Shown one piece after another: positions 1-10,200 of a stretch of DNA of 45,716 bases. Both the position numbers and the translations under genes were made by a program. The first letter of the stretch is position 1, and every line of letters begins with the position of its first letter. Below the pieces are notes generated by a model, which had not been told where the DNA came from, did no database searches, and was given only the letters and a program-made list of their open reading frames with translations. Source of the stretch: a virus; the IMG/VR virus record IMGVR_UViG_3300014050_000046, positions 1-45,716 of that record. One strand, 5' to 3'.

Positions 1-105
1 GAGAAGATACTTGTCTACCAGCAGCTTACTGCTTTCGTAAGGTGGACGCGGGCCTCGCTTTGTGAGACCCCGCCCGCTGAGAATGTACCAGAGTGTTTCT
101 AGCAT
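1..105 (-). CDS. Possible partial gene cut by the left edge
   Basis: An ATG at 103-105 opens 35 codons with no stop before the window edge, beginning M-L-E-T-L-W-Y-I-L-S. It lies three bases after the stop of the preceding 25-codon frame, in the same direction as the tail operon. I do not recognise it and see no strong ribosome binding site. A 35-codon open stretch can arise by chance, so it is only a candidate. A lysis gene or fibre assembly gene would be expected at this place. Confidence 0.3.
   Translation of the reverse strand, partial: MLETLWYILSGRGLTKRGPRPPYESSKLLVDKYLL
48..77. other. GC-rich hairpin near left edge
   Basis: GCGGGC (48-53) pairs with GCCCGC (72-77), and CTC/GAG extends the stem inside. 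No T-tract follows on the minus strand, so this is not a convincing intrinsic terminator. It lies inside the partial open frame at 1-105 and may simply be coding sequence. Confidence 0.3.
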
Positions 106-108
106 ATG

Positions 109-186
109 TTAAGCGATACGAACCGCCGAAATAAAGCCGCCACTTTCCAACCACAAGTATTCGCCTGGTAAAATTTTAATTAGCAT
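109..186 (-). CDS. 25-residue ORF ending like the tail fibre
   Basis: A short frame starting ATG at 184-186, 26 bases after the fibre stop, encodes 25 residues ending A-V-R-I-A before TAA. The large fibre gene just upstream ends in the same five residues, written with different codons (GCG GTT CGT ATC GCT here, GCA GTC CGC ATC GCC in the fibre). That suggests descent from a fibre C-terminus, as a remnant of a duplicated or exchanged tip or as a tiny expressed peptide. No clear Shine-Dalgarno sequence is visible. Existence as a translated gene is uncertain. Confidence 0.4.
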   Translation of the reverse strand: MLIKILPGEYLWLESGGFISAVRIA

Positions 187-212
187 ATTAGTTCCAAATA
201 GTTCGGTTCATG

Positions 213-3065
213 TTAGGCGATGCGGACTGCATAACCAGATACGTTAATTACAACCGTCGCGTCCTCTCCAAATCCTTTTGCATATAGTGGAGTAGTAGCG
301 GCTGCTACATACACAGCTTGCATGAATACCATTGGCTGATTTGCGGCATTAGCATTTGCAGCATAAGTTGTGCCACACGTTATAATAGACCCAGTACCAT
401 CATTGGTGCTATTTGTTGACATTAGCCATCTTGCGTGATTACAAGCAGATGCCGGTGCTGGTTCACCTGTCATACAAACCAACCACACTCCTGTAGTCAA
501 TGAACCCATTGAAGTTGAGTTGGCAACCCAGCTACCGCTTCCACCAGTGACAGATGTTGTTGTGAAAGTAATTTTTTCACCAACATACCCCGCCGGAACC
601 GCCGTACCAGTGGTGTCGCCGATGACGTTCCTTGCGCCAACTGGGTAGCCTACTGCTGCACCGCCAGAGACTTTCCGAACGCGCCACTTGTATGAAGTTC
701 TCGTACTCCAAGCAGACCCACTAGAGCCGTATGTAGAACCCGATGCTGTAGAACCTCCAATAGCAAAACGTACATCAACATCGGTGGAGGTTGTTGTTGG
801 CTCGACCCACATTCCATAGCTAAATGTTGAAGCGACATTTCGAGGAAATATTTCTTTTGCTGATGTCCATTGATTAGCTGAAGTGTCAAACAACTCAAGA
901 GACAGCGTATCTGTCGTTAAAATTGGCGTTTGAAATCTAACCCTTCTAAAATAAGTTGTAGTACCAACAGCAGTCCAGTTTGAGCTAATTGCCACGCCGT
1001 CTGGCCCATTTGCAAACCCGCTTGCTGTTATAGAACCAGTAGACGAGGCATCGGTATTGTACGCATACTCCTCAACCGCACGCGCTGCCTGCTGGGTGTT
1101 GGATTGCCATTCGGTGATAGCGATAGTAATTTTAAAACCAATTTGAGAGTTGGCCGCCATATCGGAACCAACTAAAAGACCGCCAGCACCGTCTTTTGCA
1201 ACACGCCAAGTCGTAGATGTCCATGCACTTGCTGTTGACGCCCTGTAACCAGTCAATCCGCCAGCCAAATAAACGGACACCGAGCCCATATTTGCTTGAT
1301 TCGTTGTATCAAGAGTGATGCCTGAAATCGGCAAGGCAAAACCAACACTGGTTGCGCCAGTTCCGGCTGTTGCATCTTTTCTAAAGTTCGCATCAATTTC
1401 TAAGTTTCCGCCTACCCTGCGATGTCGGTAGTAGTCCCATGAGCCACTACCAGAACCAAGACCCGTTGGAATAGTCGGACTGGAAACGGTAGTCCAATCC
1501 GTCACAATCGCACCCTGAAGCACCTGATTCGGGCCTACTACAAGGCTGTCCAAACGAATCGCCACAGAACCATTGCGACGACGCCAGCGGATTGCGTACA
1601 CATCGCTTGCAGTCGAGCTTGGGATAAAGAAGCCGTTAAACGTCTTTACGCCAAGCGGCAGTTTCGCTGACGGCGTTCCAGTCATCGTGGACACGTTACC
1701 AGCAATCGGAATGAGTTCTTGGAATGTTCCGCTTGAGTTGTAACGGACAGCCACTACGTCCCAGTCGTCGTCAGTCGTGTTGCCGCTAACGTCAAACTGG
1801 ACAGTGAGCGCCTTGCCCAAGTCTTCACCATCGATGTTGAAAACAGGGGACTGAACAAACGTCGCGCCGCTGGTCGATGCTCCCGAGAGGGCTGTTAGGT
1901 AGTTTGTCGTGCCTCGAAGCGTGTTGTCCGTGCTTGCCGCAATAGCCGCTGCGCCAGATGTTGCGTCAGCATACCAGGCTGACGTCACAGACGGGAAGGA
2001 GCCGCTGACGGTTACGTTTCCGCCAGCAGCAACAGTGGACACGGTTCCTACAGCTTTGGTTGAGTCGTACCAGTCGACTAGATAGTTGACGCCGGAGGAT
2101 CCACCGCCAGACCCCACAGCCGATTCGTTTCCGTTGCTGTCGAGCTTATAGAGCTTGCTATCTGACTTGGCGTAGACCCTAACTTTCCCAGAGGCCGGAT
2201 TCGTATTCGGTTTTGCAATCTGCGAAAGCTCCTCGTACCCGGTGATAAGGGCGTTGGTTCCGCCAATATTCCCGGTCGTCGTGACGTTCTGGGAGCCAAA
2301 ATCAGGATTTATTTTGGCCCCGTCGATTGCAGCGTTCGCGGCAATCTTTGCGTTTGAGATCGGGCTTAGCGTGACAGCATTTCCGTTATTTGTGACATCT
2401 CCCGTGAGGTTTGAGCCAGTCAAATTGGCCGCCCCTGTGGCACTTGTCGCTGTTGCGGCATTTCCATTTAAAGTTGCCGTGATCGTCCCGGCCGAGAAGT
2501 TGCCGTTGGTATCCCTTGCGACAATTGTGCCTTGAATGTTGGCGTTGGTGGCCGTGGTGGCGCTATTGGAAACCTTACCGGCGGTTGAGATGGTAGCGAG
2601 CTTGGAGTCAGCAATGGCAGCATCGGAGGCGACATTGGCGTTTTTAACGGCGCCAGCGGCGAGGTCCGCATTGGCAATAGATCCAGGCGTGATGACACGG
2701 CCCTGGACGACAAAGACGGCAAACGTGTGAGGCCCGCCAGCGGCTGGGCAAGTGATGTCAATCTGGGTGGTGGCGTTGGCTTGGTTAGCCGTCACGGTCC
2801 ACCCCGCAGCCGCAAGATCAGAAACCCTCATCAGGTTTGGGTGCGCTCCCGTATAAAGAAGGACCGTAAGCTCTGCAAAGGAAACGCCAAAGCCGTGCTC
2901 ATAGGTAACAACCGAAGAGTTAGCAGCGCCAGAGTAAGCCTTAAACCTGCCGCCAAGGTGGTTTGATATGTCCTCGTAGATCGCTTCGATTTTTCCGTGG
3001 AGGATTGACCCGCCAGCGTCTCCAAGGGATGGGTGATCAAGTTTTGAGCGGCCAACAATACCCAT
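213..3065 (-). CDS. Tail fibre / host-recognition protein
   Basis: This 950-residue protein is rich in Ala, Thr, Ser, Asn and Gly with no membrane segments. The N-terminal ~130 residues look like a compact attachment domain. Residues ~130-270 are low-complexity fibre-like repeats (S-N-A-T-T-A-T-N-A-N, G-N-A-A-T-A-T-S-A, L-T-G-D-V-T-N-N-G-N), which is typical of trimeric fibre shafts. A P-A-S-G-K-V-R-V-Y-A-K-S segment followed by S-K-L-Y-K-L-D-S-N-G is a motif common in phage fibre proteins. The rest looks like beta-rich, probably receptor-binding domains. The ATG at 3063-3065 is preceded by AGGGG. It is the last large gene of the tail operon, the usual place of a fibre. Host range is probably set here, but the receptor cannot be read from sequence. 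Confidence 0.8.
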   Translation of the reverse strand: MGIVGRSKLDHPSLGDAGGSILHGKIEAIYEDISNHLGGRFKAYSGAANSSVVTYEHGFGVSFAELTVLLYTGAHPNLMRVSDLAAAGWTVTANQANATTQIDITCPAAGGPHTFAVFVVQGRVITPGSIANADLAAGAVKNANVASDAAIADSKLATISTAGKVSNSATTATNANIQGTIVARDTNGNFSAGTITATLNGNAATATSATGAANLTGSNLTGDVTNNGNAVTLSPISNAKIAANAAIDGAKINPDFGSQNVTTTGNIGGTNALITGYEELSQIAKPNTNPASGKVRVYAKSDSKLYKLDSNGNESAVGSGGGSSGVNYLVDWYDSTKAVGTVSTVAAGGNVTVSGSFPSVTSAWYADATSGAAAIAASTDNTLRGTTNYLTALSGASTSGATFVQSPVFNIDGEDLGKALTVQFDVSGNTTDDDWDVVAVRYNSSGTFQELIPIAGNVSTMTGTPSAKLPLGVKTFNGFFIPSSTASDVYAIRWRRRNGSVAIRLDSLVVGPNQVLQGAIVTDWTTVSSPTIPTGLGSGSGSWDYYRHRRVGGNLEIDANFRKDATAGTGATSVGFALPISGITLDTTNQANMGSVSVYLAGGLTGYRASTASAWTSTTWRVAKDGAGGLLVGSDMAANSQIGFKITIAITEWQSNTQQAARAVEEYAYNTDASSTGSITASGFANGPDGVAISSNWTAVGTTTYFRRVRFQTPILTTDTLSLELFDTSANQWTSAKEIFPRNVASTFSYGMWVEPTTTSTDVDVRFAIGGSTASGSTYGSSGSAWSTRTSYKWRVRKVSGGAAVGYPVGARNVIGDTTGTAVPAGYVGEKITFTTTSVTGGSGSWVANSTSMGSLTTGVWLVCMTGEPAPASACNHARWLMSTNSTNDGTGSIITCGTTYAANANAANQPMVFMQAVYVAAATTPLYAKGFGEDATVVINVSGYAVRIA

Positions 3066-3079
3066 GAGAAAATCCCCTG

Positions 3080-3463
3080 CTATTTGCCGTATCCGGCAAG
3101 ATGAAACTTTTTGTCCGTTTCAGGCCTATCCGCCTCCGTGACAGAGCCGTCGCGAAGAACTGAGATGACCTTGTCTCTTGCCCTGATCTTAAGGCCAAGA
3201 AGCTCGTAGTACATTCCGCCCGAGGAAAGCCCGTAGGCAGCGCCTGCAATCCATTCAAAGTTGCAGAAGTCAGCCCCCGTCACCTCGGCGAGGACCGTGA
3301 CCTCCCAGCTCGTCATGTCTTCTCCCTCGATCAAGGCGGCAGCCAGATTTTCCTTGGAAACAAAGGCTGCCATCTCATCAGGAGAGTTTGAGGAGCGGTC
3401 CCACGGCCCACGGCGTGCCGGCTTTCCGTCAAAATATTCAAACCGCCAGCGAAGCCTGTACAC
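3080..3463 (-). CDS. Tail-region protein of unknown function
   Basis: A 127-residue soluble protein with many aromatic residues in its first 15 positions (Y-R-L-R-W-R-F-E-Y-F) and a Gly/Tyr-rich middle. It starts at GTG (3461-3463) with AAGGGG six to seven bases upstream and ends 14 bases before the fibre gene. Its position between a putative tail-tip protein and the fibre suggests a small tail-tip, fibre-attachment or assembly protein. No family is recognised. Confidence 0.65.
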   Translation of the reverse strand: MYRLRWRFEYFDGKPARRGPWDRSSNSPDEMAAFVSKENLAAALIEGEDMTSWEVTVLAEVTGADFCNFEWIAGAAYGLSSGGMYYELLGLKIRARDKVISVLRDGSVTEADRPETDKKFHLAGYGK

Positions 3464-3474
3464 AATCTGGCCCC

Positions 3475-4152
3475 TTAAGCGGTGAAGCTGTAGATCGTGA
3501 CAAGGTCCACCTGGGCGACTCCGCCCTCGTTTGCAGCCTGCTTTAGATAGGCGCGCAGTTTGACGTGAGCGCGGTTTCCAAGGACCGTGTCGTCGGCTTT
3601 CCCAATCTTACCCGTCACAGGAGAGGTGGCGTCCACCTCAGCCGAACCGTTCCAAAAACTCATGGCGTCGACGTGGACGGGAAAAGCCTTTTCAGGCGCC
3701 GAGCCATCAAGCCCAGAGTAGGTTTTTCCAAAAATCCTCTTCTGCCCCGTTGCCTCGCGCCCTGGGAGGAACTGGTTTGCCTGGGATACGTTCCAAGACA
3801 TCTCCAGGTGAAGTCCGCTTGAAAGCCCGTCAATGTTGTTTTTGGTCGCCCCGGTGTCGGCGGCACCAAGGCCAAGAAGGTAGGTCAGGTCATCAGAGGC
3901 AGTCACTGCTCCGCCGTAGTTTCCTGAAAAGGCCTTCAGATAAAAACCGCAGTCGGTCACAGGGTCAACCGTGGCATCGGACCTGATATAGAGATCGGCC
4001 GCCCCGGCGTTGTCGGCCTGGGCTCCACTGATGGGAGAGTAGCCACCGTTGGCGCACTGGCCGAGGTCAAGCCCAGTGTTTCCAGTTCCAGAGAGGGTGT
4101 CAGAGACCGCACTGCCGGAGGCTGTTTTTGAAATGGTAAGAAGGACCGTCAT
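3475..4152 (-). CDS. Tail-tip or fibre-associated protein, unknown family
   Basis: A 225-residue protein rich in Gly, Ala, Ser, Thr and Asp with few charged clusters, consistent with a beta-rich virion component. The ATG at 4150-4152 follows GAGGTG with seven bases between, so I prefer it to an upstream in-frame start. It sits between the putative hub protein and the 127-residue gene. The T-V-L-L-T-I-S-K-T-A-S-G-S N-terminus is reminiscent of structural beta proteins, but I do not recognise the family. A tail-tip role is inferred from position only. Confidence 0.65.
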   Translation of the reverse strand: MTVLLTISKTASGSAVSDTLSGTGNTGLDLGQCANGGYSPISGAQADNAGAADLYIRSDATVDPVTDCGFYLKAFSGNYGGAVTASDDLTYLLGLGAADTGATKNNIDGLSSGLHLEMSWNVSQANQFLPGREATGQKRIFGKTYSGLDGSAPEKAFPVHVDAMSFWNGSAEVDATSPVTGKIGKADDTVLGNRAHVKLRAYLKQAANEGGVAQVDLVTIYSFTA

Positions 4153-4214
4153 GCGCAGCACCTCATCCTAAGGTGTTTTTGTTTTTTTTCTCTTGGACAT
4201 CCTGTCCATGGCCA

Positions 4215-6185
4215 TCATTCCTCGGTGATGACTGCCGCCGTGCCGCCCACCGTGCCGTCGTAGCCCGGTTGCCAGGTCCCGAAAGGAACCATCTGGAGGC
4301 TCCACATCTTGACGACAACCTTGAATCCTTCAGGGTCGTAGCCAATGTCTCTTATCATACAAGGAACGTCGTCAAATTGGGTGGAGCCAATCTTGACATT
4401 AAGGCGGACAAAATCGCCGATGTCTAGGAGCATGGCCCGCCAGGTGAGGGCGCAGCTTACAATCTCAAACCCGCTAGACGATAGTTTCAGGATCTCCTTG
4501 AACTGCCTTGATACGGTGGCAGCGTCAAAAAGATTTGGAAAGACCACTTTTTTGGCAACGGATTTTCTTTGCTGGGTGATCGCCGCCTGGTTTCTATAGA
4601 CGGGAGAGAGCTTGGCGTTCTCCCCCCGGTTTGGACGGAAGTCAAACGCAGCCTGCCCACGGTTAAAGGCGTTTTTTTCATCAGAGATCGAAAGCTCAAA
4701 ACTCCCGCGAACGACGTCCCAGTTCTTGATGACAAAACTTGAGTCAGCCTTTGAAAAGCTGAGCTGGTTTGAGGCTTGGTTTTGGTTTCCAGAGGAGTCT
4801 TGCGACATGCCAGCGGGGATCCTGACTGTCACAAGGCCTGGCTCCTGACCGCGAAGGCGAAAGCGGTAGCTCCCTGCCGCGAGGCGCTCAAAATCGGAAA
4901 TGACGGCATTGGTTGACGAGATATCCCCTTGGGAAAATCCGCTGACGCCTTCTGAAAAGGTCGCTGTCACAAGAAGAGAAGACGGGATGATGGCCGGGGC
5001 GTTTACAAAGTCGTCCAGGTGGAGGCTATTTAATTTGATTTTGCGATCGCGGTCGATGAAAGCCTCAAGCCTCACCTGTTCAAGAAGGGAAAGGACATAC
5101 TGAAGGCGCGGGATCTGGTCTCCAAGCCAGATCCGGCTCTTTATGAGGGAGACAGCACTTTCCTCAGGAGAGGCCTTGTCTCGAAAGACCTCCCAGTTGG
5201 CGTCAAACTGGGCGGCGGTTTGGGGCTGCCAAGACTGAAGAAGATCCTTCGCCTGCGACACAATGTTTTCTGAAAAGAGGCCTAAGTCTTTTCCCTTCAC
5301 CCGGACAAAAAAATTGTCCCCCTGCTCAAACTGATATGCAGTCGAGGAGCCCGAGGAATCGGTAAGCCAGCTTCCCCCTTGAGCCACCTTAAAGCTGGCC
5401 TCCACAAGGTTCACGTCCTGGACCTGGGCCTCAGCCACTTGCCAGACGCTGTCTCCTCGCTGGAGGTAGACGTGCCCCCTTTCAAAGGACAAGAGGGCGT
5501 GGGAGGCCACCTTAAGCTCAACTGCGTCCCTTGGATCTCCCGTCACAGTGGCCTTATTTCCGTTCAGGACAAAGGCAGGGACACATGCCTTGTCCGGGTC
5601 AAGGGAGGTGGTCCAGTCGCCGTAAATGATAGGAATTGGCTTGCCCTGGTTCGCCTCTTCAATGTCCGGGTAGGCCGCCACCGTGAAAACTGTCTTTGGG
5701 AGGTTATCGTTTAGAAAGTCGTAGTCATCCCTGGCAGTGAGGCGGATGGTTTTGGTTGAACGCTTAAAGCCTCCAACCTCAGTCACCTTGCCAGAAAAAA
5801 TGGTCCGGTAGCTTGCTTCAGTCTTTCCAAGGCCAAGGCGGATCACAACCGAGCGGCCGACCCAGCCTTCAAAATCAGCCCCTCCTGGGAGGTAGGAGTT
5901 GAACTTGCCGTCGACGTTGGAAAGCTCAAGCTCGGCCGTTTGAAACTGGATCTCGCCAGAAAGCCACTCGCCTGCTGTCCGCGAGATGACCGGGAATTTC
6001 ATCCGGGCCTCATAGAAATTGCCGCCAACGTACTTATTGCGGTCTGAAAGGCGGATCACCCCTCCCGGGGACTCAATCTCACAGATCATCTCCAGGGCAA
6101 TTTCAAGGTTGTCGTGGCAGGCATCCAAAAGATCCTGACTGATCTCGGTTGCACTGAGATACTGGCGACGGTCGCTCCCGCTCAT
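4215..6185 (-). CDS. Tail-tip hub (baseplate-like) protein with inserted Ig-like domain
   Basis: This 656-residue protein starts ATG at 6183-6185, overlapping the previous stop by ATGA. The N-terminal ~210 residues (R-M-K-F-P-V-I-S, S-G-K-V-T-E-V-G, I-P-I-I-Y-G-D-W) and the C-terminal ~120 residues (D-I-G-D-F-V-R-L-N-V) resemble the shared fold of siphovirus tail-tip hub proteins, where a beta-barrel hub lies at the end of the tail tube. Residues ~405-480 form one bacterial Ig-like module (V-T-A-T-F-S-E-G-V-S-G-F, I-P-A-G-M-S-Q-D-S-S-G-N), nearly the same as the repeats in the 983-residue appendage protein at 15.7-18.6 kb. Such domains often decorate virions and bind surface glycans weakly. 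The hub role is an inference from gene order and length. Confidence 0.65.
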   Translation of the reverse strand: MSGSDRRQYLSATEISQDLLDACHDNLEIALEMICEIESPGGVIRLSDRNKYVGGNFYEARMKFPVISRTAGEWLSGEIQFQTAELELSNVDGKFNSYLPGGADFEGWVGRSVVIRLGLGKTEASYRTIFSGKVTEVGGFKRSTKTIRLTARDDYDFLNDNLPKTVFTVAAYPDIEEANQGKPIPIIYGDWTTSLDPDKACVPAFVLNGNKATVTGDPRDAVELKVASHALLSFERGHVYLQRGDSVWQVAEAQVQDVNLVEASFKVAQGGSWLTDSSGSSTAYQFEQGDNFFVRVKGKDLGLFSENIVSQAKDLLQSWQPQTAAQFDANWEVFRDKASPEESAVSLIKSRIWLGDQIPRLQYVLSLLEQVRLEAFIDRDRKIKLNSLHLDDFVNAPAIIPSSLLVTATFSEGVSGFSQGDISSTNAVISDFERLAAGSYRFRLRGQEPGLVTVRIPAGMSQDSSGNQNQASNQLSFSKADSSFVIKNWDVVRGSFELSISDEKNAFNRGQAAFDFRPNRGENAKLSPVYRNQAAITQQRKSVAKKVVFPNLFDAATVSRQFKEILKLSSSGFEIVSCALTWRAMLLDIGDFVRLNVKIGSTQFDDVPCMIRDIGYDPEGFKVVVKMWSLQMVPFGTWQPGYDGTVGGTAAVITEE

Positions 6186-7267
6186 AGGCTTTCATCCACT
6201 TCGACAGAAAAGTCGATGTAGTCGGCATCAGAGCCTTTGACGTTGTGCTTTTCTGCGGGGATCGCAGTCATCTTGCCAAAGACCGCAAACCGCTCTGGAA
6301 ACTGAGGAGTCGGGATCCAAAGGGCTTTCAGCCCTGTTCGACAGGCGTCAAAAAATTCTTTCATCCTGTCGTAGTTTCCGTTCCCGTAGGCCCAGTTTTT
6401 CATTTCAAGGCCAACAGAGGTTTTCACCGCACGGTCTACTGTGACGTTGGTGAAGCCTTCCGTCTCAATCTTGTCTGCATAGTGCTTGGTGGTTCTAGTC
6501 ACCTCGTCCACGATGTTATCCCCTTGGAAGATGACAGCCTTTCCAAAAAGGACGCACCCCACCTCAAGGTGATCGTTTGAGTTGGTCGGGTCACTTATTT
6601 GAAGCCGCCAATACCTGTAGGCCTTTTGCGGAAGGCTTTGAGAAACCCAGAAGCTGTCTTTTTTGGTGACAGAGACGACCTGGTCAAAGCCAACGGCCGA
6701 GAAGTCGCTTGTCTCAGAGCCTTGCAGGATGAGATCAGCGGACGTCGTCAGGTTGTGAGAAAGCATGGCAAACGTATCAACGTAAACCCCTTGGGTGACG
6801 CCAGAGTCGCACTGAAGGATGATCCCTGTCTTGACCCCAGCGGCAGATCGCCACACCTGCTCTGGGATGTCCGTATTAAGATTGCTGACCGAAAAATCAC
6901 CCGGAGCAGTCGAGCTGGCCGACCAGTTTTGTCCGTTGGCCTCCTTTGAGCCGCGCGAGGAGAACTCGTAAAGGATGCGGAGGTTTGTCGTGTTGTAAAG
7001 GGCATAGGTGATTTGTGTTCCGGTGACCGCCGAGCGGATTGGGGCAAACTGAATGCCAAGGGATTTTCCCCGTGTGATCCGCCCTTCAAACTGCGTGTGC
7101 GCCTGGCTTGCGTTGTTGGGAAGGGTAAAGACCACCTCAACGCCAGTCGCCTTTGGCTTTGTCACCTTAAACTGGACTTGAAGCCCTGAAATCTCGCCGT
7201 TTACGGCCGTGAGATAGGGAAATTGAAGGTAAGGAAGCTCAAGGTATCCCTTGGATAGATAGGTCAC
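6182..7267 (-). CDS. Distal-tail / minor tail protein
   Basis: A 361-residue protein lying directly after the tape measure gene, where siphophages encode the distal tail protein. It begins at GTG (7265-7267), which overlaps the tape-measure stop as GTGA, a pattern used repeatedly in this phage. Residues ~110-245 (W-R-S-A-A-G, Y-W-R-L-Q-I-S-D, H-L-E-V-G-C) look like a beta-sandwich resembling discoidin/carbohydrate-binding modules. The C-terminal ~100 residues (M-K-E-F-F-D-A-C, L-K-A-L-W-I-P) resemble minor tail proteins. Function is inferred from order and fold impression, not a confirmed family match. Confidence 0.6.
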   Translation of the reverse strand: MTYLSKGYLELPYLQFPYLTAVNGEISGLQVQFKVTKPKATGVEVVFTLPNNASQAHTQFEGRITRGKSLGIQFAPIRSAVTGTQITYALYNTTNLRILYEFSSRGSKEANGQNWSASSTAPGDFSVSNLNTDIPEQVWRSAAGVKTGIILQCDSGVTQGVYVDTFAMLSHNLTTSADLILQGSETSDFSAVGFDQVVSVTKKDSFWVSQSLPQKAYRYWRLQISDPTNSNDHLEVGCVLFGKAVIFQGDNIVDEVTRTTKHYADKIETEGFTNVTVDRAVKTSVGLEMKNWAYGNGNYDRMKEFFDACRTGLKALWIPTPQFPERFAVFGKMTAIPAEKHNVKGSDADYIDFSVEVDESL

Positions 7268-10200
7268 GACCGCACCCCACTCGCACTCAAAACAAACTGT
7301 CCGTCAAGAGATGCCCTTTTCAGCTCTTTTTTGATGGCAGGGAGGAGCTTTTGACGGATGAAGGCCTCGTCCATTGTTTCCTTGGCTTCAATGTTGACCT
7401 CAATTGTCTGGTTGACAAGGATTTGCCTCTCCCCGCCTGCCGCCGCTACCCCAGAGTTGATGGCCCTAAGCTGCGGGAGGCCAACTGAGTCGACAGCCCT
7501 CTTGTTGAGCACAAACTCTCCTGGCGTCAAAAGAGCAGGGACAGAGTCATAGGAGCCAACGCCCGGGACAAGCCCGCCAGAGGCAAAGCCAATCGCCTGC
7601 TCGGCGTTTAGAGAGATCAACGAGCGAAGGCCTCCTGCTGTCCTCTTCATGATCTCGTCAATAAGTTGCTCAATTGGCCTTCCAAGGGTGTTGGCAGCCT
7701 GCTGGATCGCGTCAAAACCAACTTCAAGGACGCTTTGAATGGTGGAGGCGGCATCCTGCGCTGCCCGGCTGAGCGAGTTCCAGACGGATCCAAGGACATC
7801 CTTAAACGGGTTTGCGACGGCCCCGCCGACGTCCTTGACTCCAGTTGAAATGGAGCGGCCAATGTCATTGATGCCGTAGGCAAGGTTGAGGGCCGAGACG
7901 TCTCCAGAGAGCACCGCTTGGACAAGGGATTTTATTTTGGGATCGCCCATAAGAGAGCGCGGGATGACCGCCTCGCCGGGGGAAAGAAGGGCAAGGATCT
8001 TGTCATTGAGCGGGGAATCCCCGGCGACGGCTGCGCTACCCGGGACAAGACCGCCTTGTGCGAAGGCAACAAACGGCACGTCAATTCCAAGGAGCTTTTC
8101 AACTTGCCCGCGGCCTCCGCCCCAGTCACCTTCTAGTTTGAAGACGTTTTTAAGGACGCTGCCAGCCCCGGAAAAAATCCGCTCGATTAGGCCACCAAGA
8201 TCGGAGAGGCCGTCTTGCAGGCCAAGCCAGATGGCGTTGCCAAGATTCTTAAAGATTGATGTGATACCGGAAAGAGCGTTGACAAGCCCGTTTACAATGC
8301 CTGTTCCGGCAGATGAAATTAGGTCTGCTATGCCAGAAAAAAATGGACCTATCGCTTGCTCAAGCCCAGACCACGCCACCTGAAAGGCAGCCGGAATCCC
8401 TTGCAGGAAGCGGCCAGCCGAATCAAGGAACCGCTGGGTTCCAATCTCCACGTTGCGCCAAGCCTGGTCCAACAAGTCCTTTGACTTCTTCGCGGCCTCG
8501 TTCACCCGTGCAACGACCGTATCTGCCCGCTTTCCCCCCTCAGCGAAATCAAGGACGGCAAAAACCTTGCTCGCCTCTTCCGTGAGCTGGCGGGCGATCT
8601 GTTTGATGTCCTTGGCGGCCGAAGCCGGATCAAGCAACTTTGGCATCTTGAAAAGTGACCCGTCAAACAGCCCGCCGATGAGATCCTTGAGGCCGTCGAT
8701 AAAGCCTTTAGCCATAGCTATTGCAATTCTTGGGGCTGCCTTGACCAGCGCAATGACAAAAGGCGGGACAGCTCGGATGACGCCCTCGGCCAACTTTGGG
8801 GCCAATACGCCTAGCTTTTCCAAAATCGAAGCCGCAAGGTCTGGCAGTTTTGAAAATAGATTGACCATCGCGTCGGGGAACTTCTCGATGAATTTTCCAA
8901 GGGCCGTGTCAATGTTCATGACGGCTTCAAGGAGTTTGATCGGCAGATCGGCAAGCGAGGAAAAGATGTTCGCGATCTTGTTGAGCAGGTTCGGACCAAA
9001 GTCAATTAGGCCTTGAACGGCATCAGCCACCGCGTTGGCTGCGGTAACCGCACCCATGACGGCCCCCATGGTGCCCTCTGAAAACGCTCCGCTGATCTGG
9101 CCCGCAATCTCACGACCAGTTGCCACGGCTTGCCCGAAGGAATCGCTGACTGTGGACGCCTTCTTTTTATCTCCGAGATCCCTTGTCATTTGCTTTTGTT
9201 TTGCGATCTCAGCATCGGCGGCATCTGAAAGCTGGCCCTTGAGCCTAAGTTCTTCACGCAGGTTTTCGAGCTTGAGAAGCTGCCCCTCGACCTCCAGGTC
9301 AATCGCAGTCCTTTCAAGGCCAGATGCCTGCGCTATCGCAACTTGCATCTCCTTGGACTTGGCGACGAGATCAGAATACGCCTTGACCGCCTCCTGATTG
9401 ACTGGCTCTGGAAGATTGCGGGCCTTGCCTTGTGGTCCCTCGCCCTTGGCCGCTGGCGGCAGTCTCTTCTCAATCGCCATGTCCACCTTGAACATGGACG
9501 AGAAGGCGTCTTTAGCTTTTCCGGTCGAATCGACGACGCTTTTCAACCATGACTCGGTTGCGGCCTTTGACTTGTTGATTGATTCCTCATCGAAGAGGCC
9601 GAACTTTGATCCGCCAATCTTGAGGCCAGTCACGACGCCCTGAAATCCGACCATCAGCAATTTAAGGGAAGCAATAATGCCGTTTACGATCCCAGAGATG
9701 GTTAGGCCGATGTCCTGGAAGGTTCCAATGATGGCCTTTCCAAACTGGATCAGAAACTCGCGGTTTTCTTTGACGGCGGCCGTCATCTTGTTGATGGCAT
9801 CGACAAAGAAGTTTTCACCGGAGCCGATGTTCAGGATTTCCGAGATAACCTGGCCGACGGCCTTTTTAAGATCCTCGAAAGCAAGAGCACCACGCCGCAG
9901 GGACATCGAGAACGACTCGGCCGTGATCCTGGCAAACCCGTCATATTTCTGAGACAGGTAGTCAATCGCTGCCCCGGCTTTCATCTGTTCTTTTGAAAGA
10001 TTGAGTAGTTCAGGGGCAAAGGTGGCAATCCCAAGGGAAGACCCCTTGAGGGACTTTTGAAGGGAGATAAACGCTTGCTCAAAAGAGATCCCGGCCCCAG
10101 AGCTGAAATCGGCCGCCGTCCTTGCCAGCTTTTGCACTTGCTGGCTTGTGAGTCCAGAAGCCCTTGCGACCGAAAGAAGAGACAAAATGGCCTCGTCCTG

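Noticed and set aside
213-3065. Diversity-generating retroelement target in the fibre gene
   Set aside because: No reverse transcriptase and no template repeat are present, and the similar ends differ at synonymous positions of all bases, not only adenines.
4166-4213. Short Lys-rich frame between the hub and the next tail gene
   Set aside because: Only 16 codons ending at TAG, without a good binding site; too short to support.
9343-9362. Another copy of the 10-bp unit inside the tape measure gene
   Set aside because: It is a single exact copy with a poor neighbour in a K-E-M-Q codon context and far from control regions, so it is probably chance.
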